From Hydractinia symbiolongicarpus (lineage: Eukaryota > Cnidaria > Hydrozoa > Anthoathecata > Hydractiniidae): a stretch of 64,000 nucleotides of DNA. Shown here piece by piece: positions 30,032-43,199 of this stretch. The DNA is taken from contig NC_079884.1 of the NCBI RefSeq assembly GCF_029227915.1, forward strand, positions 12,774,001 to 12,838,000. Reading direction: 5' to 3'. The notes under the pieces are model-generated. The model was not told where the DNA came from, ran no database searches, and saw only the letters and a list, made by a program, of their open reading frames with translations. How positions within the stretch are numbered: position 1 is the first letter of the stretch; every line of letters begins with the position of its first letter. The position numbers and the translations under genes are program-made.

Positions 30032-33000
30032 TTATTCTTTCTTATGTGCTTTTTGCAGTTTAGCGTGTTCTCGTAATCTAAAAAAACAAAATTAACGACA
30101 TATTTTACGGCAAATAAAAATATAAGTGTGCTTGCCGATCCGTACAGTTTCTTCGGGAAGGCTTTTTTACATTCAAGGCTGTTACCAAAAAAATTTTCAG
30201 AAGATTTTCAAAAGTTACTTTACCTTAACGATGATACTTTTATGAAGCCAGCGGAATCTCTTGGGTCGTAACAACCCTTCACATCCATACTAAATAAATA
30301 ACTAAATAATTACTTTGAAGTAAAGTAAATACAACTCTTCATCTTATGACCATAAGACTTTGACTACACAAAAAGTGAGTAAAGCAGGTACCTAACAAGC
30401 TCTTGGTTGTAGAGTGACTTGTTGGAACTTCTTTTGATGACGTAAACCTGCAAAAAAAGATGTTCAATACTTTTATATGCACCCGTTTTAAAAGAGCCCG
30501 TTTTAGATCAAAAAATAATTAGCTTTTCAAACTTTGACTTGTAATTGATGGCTAAGGAAAATACCTAGATGGTCCATGTTTGATACCATTGGGTAGTTCA
30601 ATTTATTCCATAGCCTCTCTTATGGAGCTTTAGAAAAATGTTTCACTGCGACAAACATCAGGAAGTTATTTTGTGATTTCCGTACTTTTTGTGTCGTATT
30701 GTCTAGTCAAATTTTAACGTTACAATTTAGATAGATTTTTATGCAAAAGATCAGTACAACTCGGCCTTATTTCTAACCTCTTACTCCAAAAGGAAAAGGA
30801 TGTTGCAAAGCACATTACTCACATCGCGCCTCACCCATACTTGAATGAAATAATTGACTCACGTGTCCTTTAAATGTGGCTACGGTCACCGTTCCTTCAA
30901 CGAATTCCTGGCTTGTATCAATGCATTTTCTAAAAATAATATTTTAAGTTCAAGCTACATGTGGGTGATACATGAAGAGCTCTCGTGTTCCATGAATTCA
31001 AGAACACGTGAAATGGCATTGGCTAAAAAACAGAAAAGGTTTAAAATACATAAATCAAAATGTGAAAATCGCAAAGTAAATAAATAATTAAAAAAAAAAA
31101 ATTCTATAGAGTACATTGTTTGAAAAAAGAATCCGGGCTACACCACAGAATTTTGTGAGAAGCGGTGAGGAGCTAATTGGCCTTGGGCAACCATACCTGA
31201 CAAAATCGCATTCTGGACTGAACCACAAACCTGAAACGTAAAAGTTAGAGAAGTGTTAATTTTATATAAAAATAACCGGGAGAGATAAACCACCTTCAAG
31301 CAGAAACAACCAGTTTCAAACACGATTACGTACCATTGTATATCATTTCACTAAATCGCTCTGCAAGGTATGATTTCATTTTTCGCAGTTCCTGAATCGG
31401 AATAATACTTAATATGCATAACATAATGAAAATTTGACCAGATGAGAAGATATGTTTTCCACTACCTTATCCATTGTTAGGCCTTCTATATCGAGATGTG
31501 CATGACGTAAAATCTCCGCTCCTGGTGTTTCGTAGATACCTAAAAATATGTAGTTTTTTAATTAATTAGAATTTTTTTGTTGTTGCGTATGAGTCAAATG
31601 CATGACGGGTTTATTTACTATCTCTATAATAATAGCCGTCGTCTGTCTGTCACGCAAAATGGTAGCTTAGCTGCGCAAGTATCGAGACGCACGCAATGGG
31701 GTATAAAAAGGAAGGGCGAGCCCGTGGATTTTTCCACGGGCTAACGACTAGTAATATTGAATAGTGTTTTTAACAGGAGATAGAATATCATCCATAAAAA
31801 GTTACTTTACGTTTCAAAGAGCAAAGTTTCCTTCCTCACACATAACAGCTGGCATAAAAGAACAGAATATAATACAAACAAATTCATACTTAGCCTGTAG
31901 ACAAGGTGGTATGCAAAAATAACAGATAGGAAATTTGACTTACCTCGTGATTTCATACCGATTTGTCGGTTTTCGACAATGTCAATTCTTCCAACACCAT
32001 GCTTTCCACTAAAAAATATCGTGTTTGTATGAGCTAGGTTAGGTCTGAGGATAAATGTGACATATCAAGGGATTTATCTTTACAGATCGTCCCTCTTAAA
32101 CTTGTTTTATGTACAAACAGTTTACGGAAGTAAGAGATAAAAACGCTTAACGTGCATGCACTTGCTATATGATACTTAACCCTTTTCAGACCGGGGACGG
32201 TGGACATTTTTAATCCTCCTTTTTTAATTTTTCTTTGTAATAACTTCCAAAGCATACCGTTATAAGAGTGAGAATTTAACGAATTTTCATCATTTTAAGT
32301 TAGCTACAGGATTCCATGACAGGATTTCCAACTATCCTTCAATGTGCTAAAAACACTTTTGCCAAGTTTTATTACTTCTAATGGAAGAGCTTTTTTAGTC
32401 CCCCCCCCCTCTCCGCTTTTTAGAGTCCCCAAAAATAGGGCCAATCCTTAAAATTTCAGTTGATACCTGGACTAAAATAATAAATGTTGCGCGCAAAAAT
32501 AATACGAGGTCACGTGTGCTAATAGAGCAGAAAATCTGTTAGTTAAAAAAGTAACCAACCCGATTTTATTGAGATATAAAAAAATGTCAAGCGGTTTAGT
32601 TAGTGATGTCCCATCGGCAACATTTTTTACACCTATTGGTACACCTAGAAAAAGAAGTACACATTGTCAATAGACTACTTGTTGCCGTACTTTTTATATT
32701 CATTATAAACTATACATTCTTCTGATCAGAATGTCAAGTGGTACTACTTTTCATAAACCACTTAATTAGCGGAAACTAATGCTTAACACTGCGCAATATA
32801 TCCGATTTGAAAAATTTCAGCAGTAAGTTCTATGTTCGGCTGATCGCGTAAAAAGTATGTTTCTTTTAATAACTGCGCTGTGATTGGTTTAGAAGTATCA
32901 CGTGACATTTTCCGATCAGAGAAATGGAGCATAGAAATATTAAACTTAGTGAATGGAATAAGACCAGCAACATAAATACCTCGTTTGAATTCAATATCCA

Positions 33001-36000
33001 GGTGGTCTGGCTATAACAGAAAACGCAGGAACTATGTATATAACGCGTGAAGTGATAATAATAACACAAATATACTGTTATGGTTCGTGACAGTTACCTC
33101 GTTTGGTGAATTCGCAGGGTTTGTAGTCATTTGGTAGATATCGGCTGGCGCAGGAACCTATTAGTGAAGCATACATTATCTATATATAGATAAGCTGCTT
33201 ATCACAACGTTTATAATAATGTTGTGCTCTAGGCTTGTGAGCATGCAATTATGATTCAATATGAGAATTGTTGGCCACATCTAATACAGTTTAAACTTTC
33301 CTGAAACTCGATCTGTAAAAATATCAGATTTAGTTTCCGAAATGACGTGAAAGGGTAGAAAGTATTTTTCAAACTTCGCTCCTAGGGCGTTTTGCCTTTA
33401 CAATGAACTTAGGCGACATACTCTGTTAACTCGGATTGTATTTTTTTTATTGTCGAAGTTAGGATGAATTTGTGCCTGAGCAACCTTGATTCCAGGACCT
33501 GTTGTCTCCTTTTTTCAATGAGAGCAAAAAGTCCTGGAAACGAGGTTAATACCTCAGAAAACTGTCAAAATCCTCTCTCATTTCTTTTCCTGACTTTTAA
33601 ATGGGAAAAAACACTGAAAAGATTGTTGATGGGGTTAAAAACTTGATCGCATAACATACCTGATTGATTCTAATACCAAAATAACCTATTATACTGCGGT
33701 TCTTACTCGCGTGTTTTTCAAAATTCTCAGAGTCTTAATATAATTCTCAGAGTCTTAATATAAATATCTCGTAGCCATTCTCGACCCCAGAGCTCTTTGA
33801 GATAAACTAAGGTTTTAATCTCAAGAAGCTCTGAGGATGAGAATGGTCTGCAGGGCTTCCATTGATTTTTATATTGGGACAGAGCCCTAAAAAGTCCCAG
33901 TTACATGGTTGAAGGGTGTTCGCTTACAAATACTTAAAACATAAAATATATATATTTTAATTAATTTAAAAATACTCACACTGGGATCTTCCAGGACACC
34001 TGATTCAAAACTAAAATATAGATTTAAGAAATGCATGTCATATGATATGCAATGCCATATTACGATATGAGACGCTATATTGTCAAAAATTACCTGATGT
34101 GCATTAAGTTAGCATCCATACTCCATGGACTCTTTGGCGTAACAGGAAGCGGTATATTTTTTAACTAAAAATTGATATTAGTATGAACAAAAATCGTAAA
34201 TTATCTTAGTAAAACAACCTTCTTTCCAGGCCTTGTCATTGTTTTAATATCAGGAGGACTGGCCATGGTTGTTCAGATTCTTTTCTGATTTCAAAAAGTT
34301 AACAAGCGCTGTGGTTGAGGTTTATATGATATTTAAAGGCCACACCTTAGCATATTCAAACAGGGCAGTTCTTCCTTGATACTTTTCGTAAAATTCTGGC
34401 ATTTTCCATGGTGAAATCACCTAAAACACGCGTAAAATTTGAGTTACTTTAACAAATACTGTTATGCAATGCATAAACTCAACCTCGTGCATTAAAACGT
34501 AAATACCTCTACTGCAGGATAAAGCGCATAATACGCCAATTCAAATCTTATCTGATCATTTCCCTAAAAAACATAACACTTAGTGAAGTAGTTAAGAAAC
34601 AACTTCGTTCCCAGGGCATTTTGCCTTTTTAATTGTTGGCGACTTCGTAGTAACAGCTCAAGGGCCACAAGACCATGGGGACGTGGTTGGTTGAGAAGTA
34701 TAAGTTTCCAAATGTTATTAAAGCAAGTTTATAAGTATATATAACCTTGTCCCCTCTCTTCACGCATCTCCGATATTAAAGAGCGAAAAACAGTACTGGG
34801 GACGAGTTGGAAAGTACACGTGATGAGTTAAGGTAATTCTCCTCCTGTTTAAACATTATTCTATTGCGACCTTCTTCAATCTGTCCACATTGCGCAGTAT
34901 GTTAACAAGGTAGTGGTGTTATTGACATTGACTTTCTCCCTACAGTTCCAGTCAAAATATATTGGGAGAAGACAGCTAATTTTAAAGTTTGTTACCACAA
35001 GTATTGACATAGACCATAGACTATTTCTATATTAGATTCACGCATTTTTCCCTCATATCAAAAAGGCAAAAATCTTTGAGAACGAGAGTGTCCCGACATA
35101 CGTTGCGTGAGCGTGCTACAAAATGCGACCAGCAAATTTTAAACTCGGTTCATCCGAACTATATGTGCAGAAAGTAGCGGGTGTGCCTTTGTCTCAATGA
35201 TTCCATCAGGTATTGCAGATTGTTTTATGTAGAAACATTATGAAATGAATATGCTACCTTTCCTGTTGCTCCATGTGATACATAAGTTGCTCCTTCCTGC
35301 AAAGCAATTTCAACTTGTCTTCTTGCAATACACGGTCTAGCAACAGCTATGTTAATAAATAAATGAATAAGGAAAAACTATCAAACCAACTTCATATAAC
35401 TTGTTTTTATGAAAAAATTCTTCACCGTCCAACGACTTTAAGTAAAAGATTCGGGAAAACCACATAACATTTTTACGCTGTAAGACATTTCCAGAAGAAG
35501 TAAAATCACTTATATTTTCGATATTTAAAACGAAGTAAATGCAAAGATTTTAAAACGCAGTTAAAAAACAAACTTATTCCATAGATTTTTGCCTTTTTTG
35601 ATGAATTTGATAGTTGCGAAAATTGGTAAACCTGGTAACGAGGATGTGTTAAACAAGTTTCGCTTACAACAAACGCATCAGAACGCAATAAATAACCAAC
35701 CTGTGCCCAACATATAGCGATCTTCATAGATTGAATTAGCTTGCACAGTTGGCCAAATAAACTCGGATACAAACTGCTCTTTTACATCTTCAACAAAAAT
35801 CTACAATATTCAGAAATTATGCACTCACATGTTATTATTTAGGTTATTGTAGAAAAATTTGGAAAACAGTGAAGAGATTTCCGCTAAATGATAAAAGATT
35901 TTCCTGACGAATGTTTATCATTTTTGCAAACAAAAAACTTCAGAACTTTTTGTAGGGCTAAAGTTAGAAACGAGATTTCTTGGAAGCTTCAAAAATTAAT

Positions 36001-36979
36001 AAATAAATAACTAAAAGCCGTTCATTTGGCCTTCCGAAATAACTTATCAACCTTTTTTGCCCCTAATTTTAAAGCTTTTTGTTTAGCTGCTTCAAAATCT
36101 TCTTCCTGTCCAACGTCTGCCTAAAATCGAAAATAAAAACAAGAGTGAAAATTGGATTCTTTGTGCGAAAGGTATTCCTACTAATTTCAAACGTTTCTAC
36201 TCAGATTAAAAATTAAATTCGTGTTTTTTTTCAAAGTAATATTAAAAGAAGAACTACAATAAGGGTATTGCATTAAGGGTATAATTATATTACAATAAGA
36301 AACAACCTCGGTCCCAAGGTACTTTAGGTTGGGACGCCAAACGTAACAAAAATAAGAGGCCCTGCTAATGGTTTTATTTTATCCTTTAGGTTGTTTTTCC
36401 TCCCTTCTGACTGCAACTTTTTTAAAGTGTTAAATATCTCCCTGAAACTATTCACTCCATGTTTCTAAAAAACCTCAGCCCTGGCTTATGACGAGCTAAC
36501 CGCTTTTAACAGCATGTTTTTCTCAAAACGTAACTACTCTGAAAAATACTGACTGTTATTACTAACCTTTTAAGAGAGGACTGTATTTTATGAACCAAAA
36601 ATGAAGACTAAATATTTACACGGTCACATGGCCTTACATGTTGGGTCAGCGGTCGGTGTAATCCGCAGAAAACATGTGTCTTAAGAATTTACCTAAAAAC
36701 TGACTTATGGTATCCTGGAAATTTGCCGGCTGGCGCCAATGATTTAAACTTTCAAAACGTTCAAAAAGGTAATCGTTATTGGTCTGCATGCTCAGTAAGT
36801 AATCAATAATACTATACTTATGCTAATACTCACCAAGTTAGTATTAACACTAAATCTCTGATCGTACTCACCAAGTAAGCAATAACATCATATCCCTGAT
36901 CAATTAGCCATACAAGAATGCAAGATGTATCTAAACCACCACTGTAAGCCAAAACAACTTTTTTGTTAGCGCTAGCCAT
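30032..36979 (-). CDS. ASS1: Argininosuccinate synthase, complete, 19 coding exons
   Basis: Joins citrulline and aspartate with ATP to argininosuccinate in arginine synthesis and the urea cycle; cytosolic. Exons, all with AG/GT borders: 36979-36872, 36120-36052, 35800-35701, 35346-35258, 34563-34507, 34420-34346, 34164-34094, 34010-33980, 33157-33098, 33010-32980, 32644-32560, 32008-31944, 31539-31466, 31391-31334, 31230-31197, 30929-30863, 30447-30392, 30289-30224, 30077-30032. Sum 1,242 bases, 413 residues, matching the usual 410-415. The N-terminus has the ATP-pyrophosphatase loop AYSGGLDTS (residues 11-19). Further family blocks: [74 protein letters not shown] splice acceptor (ctaatttag) touches the ATG, so a 5'-UTR exon lies upstream. 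No exon is damaged. Confidence 0.95.
31621..31751 (+). mobile_element. Non-autonomous Helitron (131 bp) in an ASS intron
   Basis: Starts TCTCTATAATAATAG directly after A and ends in CTAG directly before T, the A^T insertion of Helitrons. The 3' end has a perfect 9-bp hairpin, GCCCGTGGA/TCCACGGGC with a TTTT-type loop, six bases before CTAG. An inner block GTCTGTCTGTCACGCAAAATGG is shared with the copy at 60027-60169. Confidence 0.75.
33481..33548. mobile_element. Short MITE of the CAACCTCGTCCCCAGGGC family (ASS intron)
   Basis: Inverted ends CAACCTTGATTCCAGGAC and GTCCTGGAAACGAGGTT about 68 bases apart. It belongs to a family with many copies in this window. Confidence 0.6.
33721..33769. repeat. 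Tandem duplication of a 20-bp unit
   Basis: ATTCTCAGAGTCTTAATATA occurs twice in a row. Confidence 0.8.
33774..33845. mobile_element. Palindromic MITE (ASS intron)
   Basis: CATTCTCGACCCCAGAGCTC and, in inverse orientation, CATTCTCATCCTCAGAGCTT border a short spacer. Related in design to the CCTCGTCCCCAG family. Confidence 0.55.
34600..34689. mobile_element. MITE copy, CCTCGTCCCCAG family (ASS intron)
   Basis: Ends CAACTTCGTTCCCAGGGC and CATGGGGACGTGGTTG form imperfect inverted repeats. A half copy with the same left sequence lies near 33372-33415. Confidence 0.5.
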
Positions 36980-37060
36980 CTAAATTAGAAAATAAAACTG
37001 ACATTATTCCGTCATGAAACTTATAAACACACCAAAAGTATTGATTCATAGTGCATAATA

Positions 37061-37177
37061 CAGTCAAACCTGTACATAGCGGAAACCTACGGTTTTTGAA
37101 AAAAAATGTCAGCTATGTATAGGTTATTTTACAAGGGTTGAACATTGAATGAAAAAGTGTCCGCTATGACTGTACAG
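37061..37177. mobile_element. Pogo/Tigger-like MITE fragment
   Basis: CAGTCAAACCTGTACATAGC after TA, and CCGCTATGACTGTACAG on the right, are imperfect inverted ends with the CAGT start and the AGCGG block usual in Tc1/pogo-related MITEs. Confidence 0.35.
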
Positions 37178-38154
37178 GACTGTACATAGTGTGCTAATAG
37201 TAAGTGACGTATTTCCAACAATGCCCGATAAACAGCTTAAAATAAGATAGGGTTATTACTTCCTACACAAAGTCTTTTTCTAATTCTGTTAGAACCGCAG
37301 AGGCTGAAAAATAAAAGCAGTAATACTAATGATAATAATGTCAAATGCTTTGGCCATGTTGACATAAAATATAAGCTTCTGGAAATGCAATTCCTATTTT
37401 AAAATCGCGCAAGATAGGTAACACTTCGTTTAACACTTTGTTTATTGATTGATTGATTATGCAGCGTACAAGAAGTCTCTATGTGACGCCATATTACCAA
37501 GCTAACTTACATTGATCTTGTAAAATTACCAAAACATAAAGAACAGCGATATTCAAGTATGTAATTTTTGCACTGCTGCTTTGAAGTTTTCAGAAAAAAA
37601 AAGAAGACGAGTCAGAAGAACATTTATGTTTAATGTTTAAATTGTGAATAAAATGTGATACATCAACCTTGGATGAAAAATTAACAATTTATGAAATGCT
37701 TTTTTCATGTATTAAACAAAACTTCTTCACATCGCATGAATATCGTCAAAGACGAGAAAACCACAGAAAATATAAAATTAAATACCTACAGAAAGTCATC
37801 TTGAAGAAACATGTTTTATCGGCGTTTGAATTATTATCCTGCGCAAGCAATTATAAAGCTTATATTTCTCCATGGGTTCTATCCGTCAGACAAAAGAAAT
37901 TGCCTGTCGAATTGGGCATGTGATTTAATTATCAATAATTATGCATTTAAATATGCATTTAATTATGCAATTATTTGCGATAAACTTTGTTTCGGCGCTA
38001 AAGCATATATTTTTTGGTGTGCGCTTCACACTAATCTATGGTCACAATATGCTTTAAAGTTAATGTTTTGGTGAGCGTTCAGATGCCTTCTATAGCATCT
38101 TCGAGATTCTATCACGAGGAGAGCCTAATGTTTTTTCAATGTTAATATATTATA

Positions 38155-38265
38155 CTAGTCGTCAACCAGAAGAAAAATCCACGGTCGCCCGTCCTTTATA
38201 TATCGCATTTCGTGCTTCCGTAACACGACTTTTTTTCTCGCGCACAAATAAACAGACAGACGCAA
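38155..38265 (-). mobile_element. Non-autonomous Helitron, diverged copy
   Basis: On the minus strand it ends in CTAG before T and is similar to the 31621 copy over the ATAAAGGACGGGCG block and CAGACAGACG. The 5' end is not clear. Confidence 0.5.
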
Positions 38266-38299
38266 TACGGCTTTATCCGAAAGAATAAAAAAATTTTTT

Positions 38300-39175
38300 T
38301 TAAAGCTTCTAAAAGTGCTACACTGAAGGCGAATAAACAAGATACTGATATTGTTTTGTTTGTGTTAAACACGTCACAAAATTTCTACGGATTTTAAAAG
38401 CTGTTTTGGACTTTACGGAAGCTGTTTTTGTGAAATCGTGAAATTTATATGACGTCCAAAGAGGTTTTTTCTATGAATTACGTTTCATTTATAAAATTGT
38501 AAATAGATGAAATCCGTGATAGCAAAATATTCTTCAGAAAAAATAATTTTTCTTGACTTTTTGTCAGCGAAAACTCTTCAAAAGTTACTTTTCCAAAGCG
38601 TAAAATGCTACCTTGAAACTTCAATGAAATCCACGTATGATAACACTTATCTTGTTTAGCCATATTTTTTCGTGTGACGAAAAAACACGCGAAATGAAGA
38701 GTAGAAAGGATGTTTCTTATTGTAGCAGTTTATCAGTTCTTAATCTCGTCCTCAGGACTTGTTAGGCTTTTTATATTTAGACGGCCGTCCTGGGGACGAG
38801 GTTGATCGTTTCCTACTTTAGGTAGAAATTATTATTGTATATTATTTAAAAAAACACGTAATTGTGTATGTGCGAAGAAAATGTACTTCTTACCCCGTGA
38901 AATGTTTTCTTTTGCTTTTCTAAGATTTCTTCCAATTAACAGACACGTGTTTGTTTTTCACTGAGAAAGCAATTAACATCATTAATTATGTAAAGAAAAG
39001 CATTAAAGCAGAACTCAACTTCAGGTTCCAGGACTTTATTTTAGTTTTTATGCAAAATATTGCGAGATGAGAAATAAGCATGGAAACGAAATTGAGGATT
39101 AACATAATTAGCTTCAATATAGTAGCAAAAAATGTGCTTAATGTTCAACCTCATTCTCAGGACTGGATATAAAAA
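38300..39175 (+). repeat. Dispersed repeat, copy A
   Basis: Shares long similar blocks in the same order with 41600-42590, such as AAAAGCTGTTTTGGACTT, TACCCCGTGAAATGTTTTCT and ATGTGCTTAATGTTCAACCT. It is non-coding as far as can be seen. Confidence 0.75.
38742..38804. mobile_element. MITE copy, CCTCGTCCCCAG family
   Basis: Ends AATCTCGTCCTCAGGACTTG and GTCCTGGGGACGAGGTTG. Confidence 0.65.
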
Positions 39176-40030
39176 AAACTTAACGATCCCTGCGAACGGG
39201 TTTGCTTAATGTTTTGTCCCATTAGAAAAAATAAGATAATGCAGAAAGAATAGGTTATGTTAAGACCTGCACTGGTGGTCTTTTAGGCCTTATTAGCCTA
39301 TTCATCATATATGCCATTAATATGATTAAAGGTTAGGTCGATTATATATACCGAGCCAAACTGGACTCGATACAGCTCATAAAAACATTAACTAGCAATG
39401 CCGAACAGATTTGTATTTGTAGTTCATGACAAAGGGTATAAAAAGAAGGTTGTATTCTATCTACTTCGCAAATTAAGAAAATTTTAATCCATTTAGTTTT
39501 GAATGCCACTGGAACCAAATCATGTACATCCATGATTAGAATCGATGACTTTTAAAAAGGACATCGGTTATGCGAAAGAACAGATTGGAAAGTCGTTTCC
39601 ACTTCACTTTACTGCCCACATGTTTTTCTTTGTACGTTTGTAAAAACAAAACAAAACATAATTCTAAAACAATGCTATTGTAACGCGACCGTTTTTTTTA
39701 TCTAAGACACGTTTTTAAACACGTTGATAAAAGAGAAGAGCTGTAACTTATCGTAAAGATATATGTCTGACCTACTAAAACTAAACAATTAAAAAAAGAG
39801 TAAAATGTTTTTCCCGCGCAAATTTTGCGCATGCGCAACTACAGTACAATGATAGTCAATCTTTTTCCCAGGGCCTGTTGTCTGTTTTTGCACCAGTTCA
39901 TTGTGACAAAACCTTTAGCGCCGAAAAGAGACGAAAAGCCTCGCGAAAGTGGTTCTATGGTGCTGGAAGGACAAAAATGCTCCAAATTCAAGGTTGTTGA
40001 CGGCAATGAAATAATACATGGTTGTTATTT

Positions 40031-40132
40031 CTCAATCTTGTCCCCAAGACATCTCAAATTTTATATTTAGAAAAGGAAACCTGAAGTGCCGTCCCGAATT
40101 TAATAATTCTAAACAGCTCCGGGCCGAGGTTG
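40031..40132. mobile_element. MITE copy, CCTCGTCCCCAG family
   Basis: Left TCAATCTTGTCCCCAAGAC and right GCTCCGGGCCGAGGTTG are diverged inverted ends. Confidence 0.45.
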
Positions 40133-40589
40133 CTAATTGATGTTTAAATAGTCTATATATCCGCTGCTAACACATTGCCTGAAAATCCGGAACAGAAAAC
40201 CGCAAAAGTGCCCACTTCACCACGTGCAAAAATATTTTAACAAAGCACGCAGGTAAATTATTTAATGCAGCGTCGTCGCACATATAGTGATTGAAATAAT
40301 TAAATCACGAATTTTTTCCTCTGTTTTTTTTTCTGAGGATATGTTGTGGGGAAAAATGTTTTTTCTGACTTAGTAACATCTGAATCATTAAGTTCTAAAC
40401 ATTTTAAATTATAAATAATAAAATTCTAGCCAGACTGGTTGTTATTCATATTTCTCTATTCGAAATAATACACCTATTATTTTTAATCTGAAATCCCAGC
40501 CTGATATTCTTATAAAACATATTGTTATAAAGAAAAAGACGTGCACGTGATCACTTATGTTTATTACCACTTGATGACAAATGGAAGTT

Positions 40590-40660
40590 TGCCTTGGGGT
40601 TACTGAGTTCGCTTTCTAATCACAAGGTCCGTGGTTCGGTCCACAACTTTTAGCAAGTAT
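40590..40660 (+). repeat. tRNA-like repeat (SINE head or tRNA relic)
   Basis: Contains a B-box-like GGTCCGTGGTTCGGTCC and an upstream A-box-like segment, but no convincing cloverleaf, so it is most likely a SINE or a tRNA pseudogene. Confidence 0.3.
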
Positions 40661-41389
40661 CTTTACCACAGCTACGATTCAACCGATGCTATGTGCGAGA
40701 AATTTGGGTAGGCATTGCTGGCGTATGCTAATATATATATTCAAAATTTAGAACCAGAAACAGTGTTCCCAACATCTTCTTAAGTAACTAGAATATGAAA
40801 CAAGTCTGTTCTCTTTATGAAATTTTTCGCCGGTCTACCCCATAGAATGGCGGGTAAAACATACAAAAAAAATTTCGACACGTGACTTAAAAGAACTAAT
40901 GAAAATAAACCGTAACATTTAAATCAATAAAATCGTCTTTCCACATCATTGTATCGTTTTGTTGTCAGTCACGTACATGACTAACATCGCTATATAAATG
41001 CTTATATACAGGGTGGGCACAGATTTAAAGAGAGTTTAAGTGGTTTTGGGCATTTTCGTTTTCAGAGCTCTTTTGATATGAACATTAAAAGTAGCAACTA
41101 CTTCCGAGGTGGTTTATCCCAAAGAGTTCTGGGTTTTAGTTCAATAATTTAAGAGAAAACAGTACAAAAACATATAAAAGTTATTCAATATTTTAAAACG
41201 ACAAAGTCTTGGCCCAAACAATGCGAGGTTATTAATAATCAAGCCTTTCTTAACATATTTCGGTTAATCTTTTTTAAAAGCGTGATAATATGGAGAAATA
41301 AAATATTTATTATGTAAAATAATAATAAATAAAATATTTTTCGTTCGAAAATTAAGGTTATTCAGGAAATTTTAGGTGTGGCAGCCCTA

Positions 41390-41478
41390 CAACCTCGTCC
41401 CCAGAGCTCCTACGCCTATGATATACAGAGCTCGTTAGAATATCATACGCATAAAAGAACCCCTGGAGTCGAGGTTGG
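41390..41478. mobile_element. MITE copy, CCTCGTCCCCAG family, with possible target duplication
   Basis: Ends ACAACCTCGTCCCCAGAGCT and CCTGGAGTCGAGGTTG. GGCAGCCC, or nearly so, flanks both sides. Confidence 0.6.
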
Positions 41479-41599
41479 CAGCCCCGTTAAAAATATTTTT
41501 TTGTAAACATTTGTAATTGTTAGAGGTTAATGTACTCATTATTGTTATCCGCAAGAATAAAATCTGTTTTTTTTTCAGATAATTCTGAACGCGAAAGTG

Positions 41600-42590
41600 C
41601 CACAAGGAAGTTACAAAAGTTGCATAAAAAATTCCACTATTGTTTTGTTTGTTTTAAACACGTGACAGAGATTCTTCGAATTTTAAAAGCTGTTTTGGAC
41701 TTCACGGAAGATGTTTTTATGAAATTGTTAAATTTATATGGCGTCCAAAGCGGGTTTTTAGTGAATTACTTTTGATTTTCAAAATTGTGAATAACAAGAA
41801 GTATATTCTCAAGGCAAAATAGATTTCCATGCTTGCTTCGATACAACGTTCTTTTCGCTAAAAGAGGTCACAATTTTGGTCACTTTTTACCGATAAAATT
41901 GCTTAACCTACTTTCCATAGCTCTTTTACGCTTATGCTATTCTGACGGAACGGTTCCGTAATAGGAGCCGTCCGCGTCAGAATATAAAAAGCGTAGAAAA
42001 TTACCAACATTTACTCACTTTTTTTGCCGAAAAATAATGGAAAATAATATTTTTTCGTAGAAAGCATTATTTGAAATTGAATTAGAAATTCAGAAAAAAT
42101 TTATTTTAGATAACAGTTTAAACTAAAGGTGTTAGCTAATATCCTACTGTTGTTTCCTGTTGTTTTTTTTTCCGAAACATTTTAGTATTTAATGGACTAA
42201 AAGGCAAGAGCGGAAATCGGACAACTGAGTCAGCAAAAAAAAAAAGTCGGTTAAAAATGGTTGGTGAATAAAACAAATTTTTACCGATTTAAAAAATATA
42301 CTTCTTACCCCGTGAAATGTTTTCTTTTTATTATCCAAGATTTCTTCCAAATTACCAGAAGCGTGTTTGTATTAAACTGAGGAAACACTTAACATCATCA
42401 ATGCTTTAAGGAAAAACTCATTAAAAACAGTACTCAACTTTAGTTTCCGGGACATTGTATCATTTTTTATGGAAAATATTGCAAAATAAGAAAAAAAGGC
42501 ATGGGGATGAAATTTGGGATTAACATAATTAGTTTCGATATAGTAACAAAAAAAAATGTGCTTAATGTTCAACCTCATCCCTAGGGCTTG
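41600..42590 (+). repeat. Dispersed repeat, copy B
   Basis: Same-orientation diverged copy of 38300-39175, including the two MITE-like ends at its right side. Its first 140 bases are also found, more diverged, at 43200-43380 (copy C). Confidence 0.75.
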
Positions 42591-42877
42591 TTAAGCTTTT
42601 TATATTTGGACGGAATATAACGCCTTGTTTATAAAGCCGGGTTTACACCTTGTAGCAATTCCGTCATAAAAGTTTCACCATTTTTCAGGGTTTTTTGCCC
42701 CTTAATTCCTTAGTTCGGGGCGGCCATTAATGATCGGCCTATCAATTTAATCACAAAAACGCAAAATAACTTAAAAACGAGGTTAAAAAAATATAATTTT
42801 TTTGACCCAGCATATAAAGTTTTGATCCGTTTATTCTAAGTGTACACTAACTCTTAATAAGGTTTTCGACTTAACAT

Positions 42878-42978
42878 AACCTTGATAACAGGACCTGTTG
42901 TATAGTTTTGTATATCTGACGGCGACACGAAATAAGCGCAGCGCCCGTAAGAGACAAAAAGCCCTGGGAACGAGGTTG
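42878..42978. mobile_element. MITE copy, CCTCGTCCCCAG family
   Basis: Left ATAACCTTGATAACAGGACC and right AAGCCCTGGGAACGAGGTTG. Confidence 0.55.
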
Positions 42979-43070
42979 AACTTTACAGATACTGTTTTTT
43001 AAGAAGCTTTGGATTTGACGTCCAAGTTTTTAAAAAGTCACATAGTAGAAAAATACCAAGCTTAGTGAAC

Positions 43071-43161
43071 AACCTCGTCGCAAGTCTTTATTACCGGGTC
43101 TTTATTACCGTTTCGGTACCTTTTTGTACCGAAACGGTAATAAAGACCCGGAGACGATGTT
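43071..43161. mobile_element. MITE copy with a 53-bp internal palindrome
   Basis: Ends CAACCTCGTCGCAAGTC and GGAGACGATGTT. Inside, GGGTCTTTATTACCGTTTCG and its exact complement form a stem of 24 bp around a 5-base loop (43097-43149). Confidence 0.65.
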
Positions 43162-43199
43162 ACATGGTAAACTATTGGCCAACATTTTGTAATCAAATT

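Noticed and set aside
32836-32980. Open frame continuing beyond ASS exon 10 for about 50 codons
   Set aside because: It does not resemble the family, whereas the exon at 32644-32560 continues the protein exactly. It is intron sequence that happens to be open.
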